A stretch of DNA of 64,000 nt from Streptomyces sp. WZ-12 (GTDB lineage: Bacteria; Actinomycetota; Actinomycetes; Streptomycetales; Streptomycetaceae): the NCBI RefSeq assembly GCF_028898845.1, contig NZ_CP118574.1, positions 3,472,001-3,536,000 of the forward strand, in the 5' to 3' direction. This document shows, one piece after another, positions 63,017 through 64,000 of this stretch (the stretch's first letter is position 1; each line of letters starts with the position of its first letter). The notes beneath the pieces were generated by a model. That model did no database searches. It worked only from the letters and a program-made list of their open reading frames with translations, and was not told where the DNA came from. The position numbers and the translations under genes are program-made.

Positions 63017-64000
63017 CTAGTCGTCCGAGGGGTGTTCGGGGTGCCGCGGCGGCGGGGTCGGGGCCACCGCCATCGCGGTCGCACCGCGCGGCGGCACCGT
63101 CATCCGCAGCGCCTGCTCCTGCGAGTACGCCCGCAGATAGCCGACGACGGTGTTGGTGACGGCCACCAGCGGGACGGCCACCACCGCGCCGCCGATGCCG
63201 GCGATCAGGCTGCCCGCGGCGACCGAGAGGATCACCGCCAGCGGATGCACCCGGACCGCCCGGCCGAGGATGAACGGCTGGAGCACATGGCTCTCGATCT
63301 GGTTCACCGCCAGCACCACCGCCAGCACCAACAGCGCCGTGAAGACCCCGTCGTGCCCCGCGACCAGCGCGACCACGCACGCCAGCGCGCCCGAGACCAC
63401 CGCGCCGATCAGCGGGATGAACGCGAAGAGGAAGACGAAGACGGCGAGCGGGACGGCCAGCGGCACGTCGAGGAAGTAGAGCCCGATGCCGATGAAGAAG
63501 GCGTCGATCAGGGCGACCAGAACCGTGCCGCGGATGTACGCGGTCAACGTCCGCCAGGCGCGCGGCCCGGCGCCGGCCACCCCCGGACGGGCCTCGGCCG
63601 GGACCAGCTTGAGGAACCACTCCCAGATGCGTCGGCCGTCGTAGAGCAGGAACAGCGTGGTGAACATCGCCAGCACGATGCCGGTGAACATCTCCAGGAC
63701 GACCGTGACGCCCTCCAGCCCGGCGGACGTTATGGCCTCGGTGTTGGCACCGACCGCGTCCTGGAGGTTCTTGGCGATGTGGTTGATCTGGCCCTCGGTC
63801 ACATGGAACGGGCTCTTCAGCAGCCAGCCCCTGAGCTCGGTGATGCCCTCCTGGATGCGGCTGGACACCGAGTCGATGTTGCCCTGGACCTGCCACACCA
63901 CGAACCAGCCGACCAGGCCCATCACCACGAAGCCGGCGATGAACGTCAACGCGCTGGCCAACCCGCGGGGCACGTTGCGCCGGCGCAGCCACGCCACGGT
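63017..64000 (-). CDS. AI-2E family transporter, 5' end outside window
   Basis: The C-terminal about 327 residues of a polytopic membrane protein of the AI-2E/TqsA (PF01594) family. It has about seven hydrophobic segments, the long periplasmic-type helix region (LQGNIDSVSSRIQEGITE type), LFLLYDGRRIWEWFLKL and ALIDAFFIGIGLYFLDVPLA, FIPLIGAVVSGALACVVAL, VNQIESHVLQPFILGRAVRV. The last block is the family signature. The frame runs off the window edge, so the start is unknown. Export of a signal or sodium/proton antiport are known family roles; neither is shown here. Confidence 0.88.
   Translation of the reverse strand, partial: TVAWLRRRNVPRGLASALTFIAGFVVMGLVGWFVVWQVQGNIDSVSSRIQEGITELRGWLLKSPFHVTEGQINHIAKNLQDAVGANTEAITSAGLEGVTVVLEMFTGIVLAMFTTLFLLYDGRRIWEWFLKLVPAEARPGVAGAGPRAWRTLTAYIRGTVLVALIDAFFIGIGLYFLDVPLAVPLAVFVFLFAFIPLIGAVVSGALACVVALVAGHDGVFTALLVLAVVLAVNQIESHVLQPFILGRAVRVHPLAVILSVAAGSLIAGIGGAVVAVPLVAVTNTVVGYLRAYSQEQALRMTVPPRGATAMAVAPTPPPRHPEHPSDD

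Overview
The window is very GC-rich actinobacterial DNA. WhiB, SPOR and DUF1707 proteins, SpoIIE-type phosphatases with HATPase domains, and many GTG starts point to a Streptomyces chromosome. From about 24 kb to the end the gene order (ychF, ppgK, ispH, xseAB, glpX, a WhiB gene, class I and class II fumarases, a class A PBP, oxyR-ahpCD) is the conserved core order I know from S. coelicolor. All functional statements come from reading the sequence and from family knowledge; no search was run.

Region 1 (1-8.2 kb) is ordinary flank: the end of an amidohydrolase, a multidomain PAS/GAF/PP2C/HATPase phosphatase, an anti-sigma-type ATPase, a Nudix hydrolase, a small SPOR protein, an APC permease and a GntR/UTRA regulator.

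Region 2 (8.3-23.9 kb) is the accessory island. It opens with gene wreckage: a PIG-L deacetylase broken by a one-base deletion, a SARP/BTAD tail, a shredded NRPS condensation domain and a segment resembling the 3' end of the integrase further right. Next comes a run of five secreted proteins (an FG-GAP/VCBS beta-propeller, an ALF-repeat protein with an AbfB beta-trefoil, two RICIN beta-trefoils, and an ALF-repeat coiled-coil protein). They are followed by a 1,464-residue secreted toxin: ALF repeats, a roughly 800-residue alanine-rich stalk, a self-cleaving Hint domain and a unique C-terminal module. A small downstream gene is the probable immunity protein. The architecture resembles the Streptomyces umbrella (Umb) toxin particles, but with fewer ALF repeats, no recognisable UmbB or trypsin-like UmbA, and three different lectin-type folds. 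This is the most interesting system in the window. The island ends with a tyrosine integrase that seems to lack part of its core-binding domain, an excisionase and four copies of a paired GATCCAGC direct repeat.

Region 3 (23.9-48.4 kb) is core metabolism and cell biology: YchF, polyphosphate glucokinase, IspH, an APC permease, exonuclease VII, a nitroreductase-family reductase, fructose bisphosphatase GlpX, a WhiB regulator, two fumarases, a DUF402 protein, a methyltransferase, a second SpoIIE phosphatase with a probable frameshift in its N-terminal linker, catalase and a class A penicillin-binding protein. Strong perfect hairpins separate many of these units.

Region 4 (48.5-64 kb) holds an SPFH protein coupled to a ribbon-helix-helix-like protein behind a perfect palindrome, a WXG100-like / DUF1023 hydrolase / lipoprotein operon behind a nested hairpin, two paralogous ABC ATPase-FtsX permease pairs around a PadR regulator (with a 146-bp identical tract), a Uma2 protein, the OxyR-AhpC-AhpD peroxide module and a truncated AI-2E family transporter.
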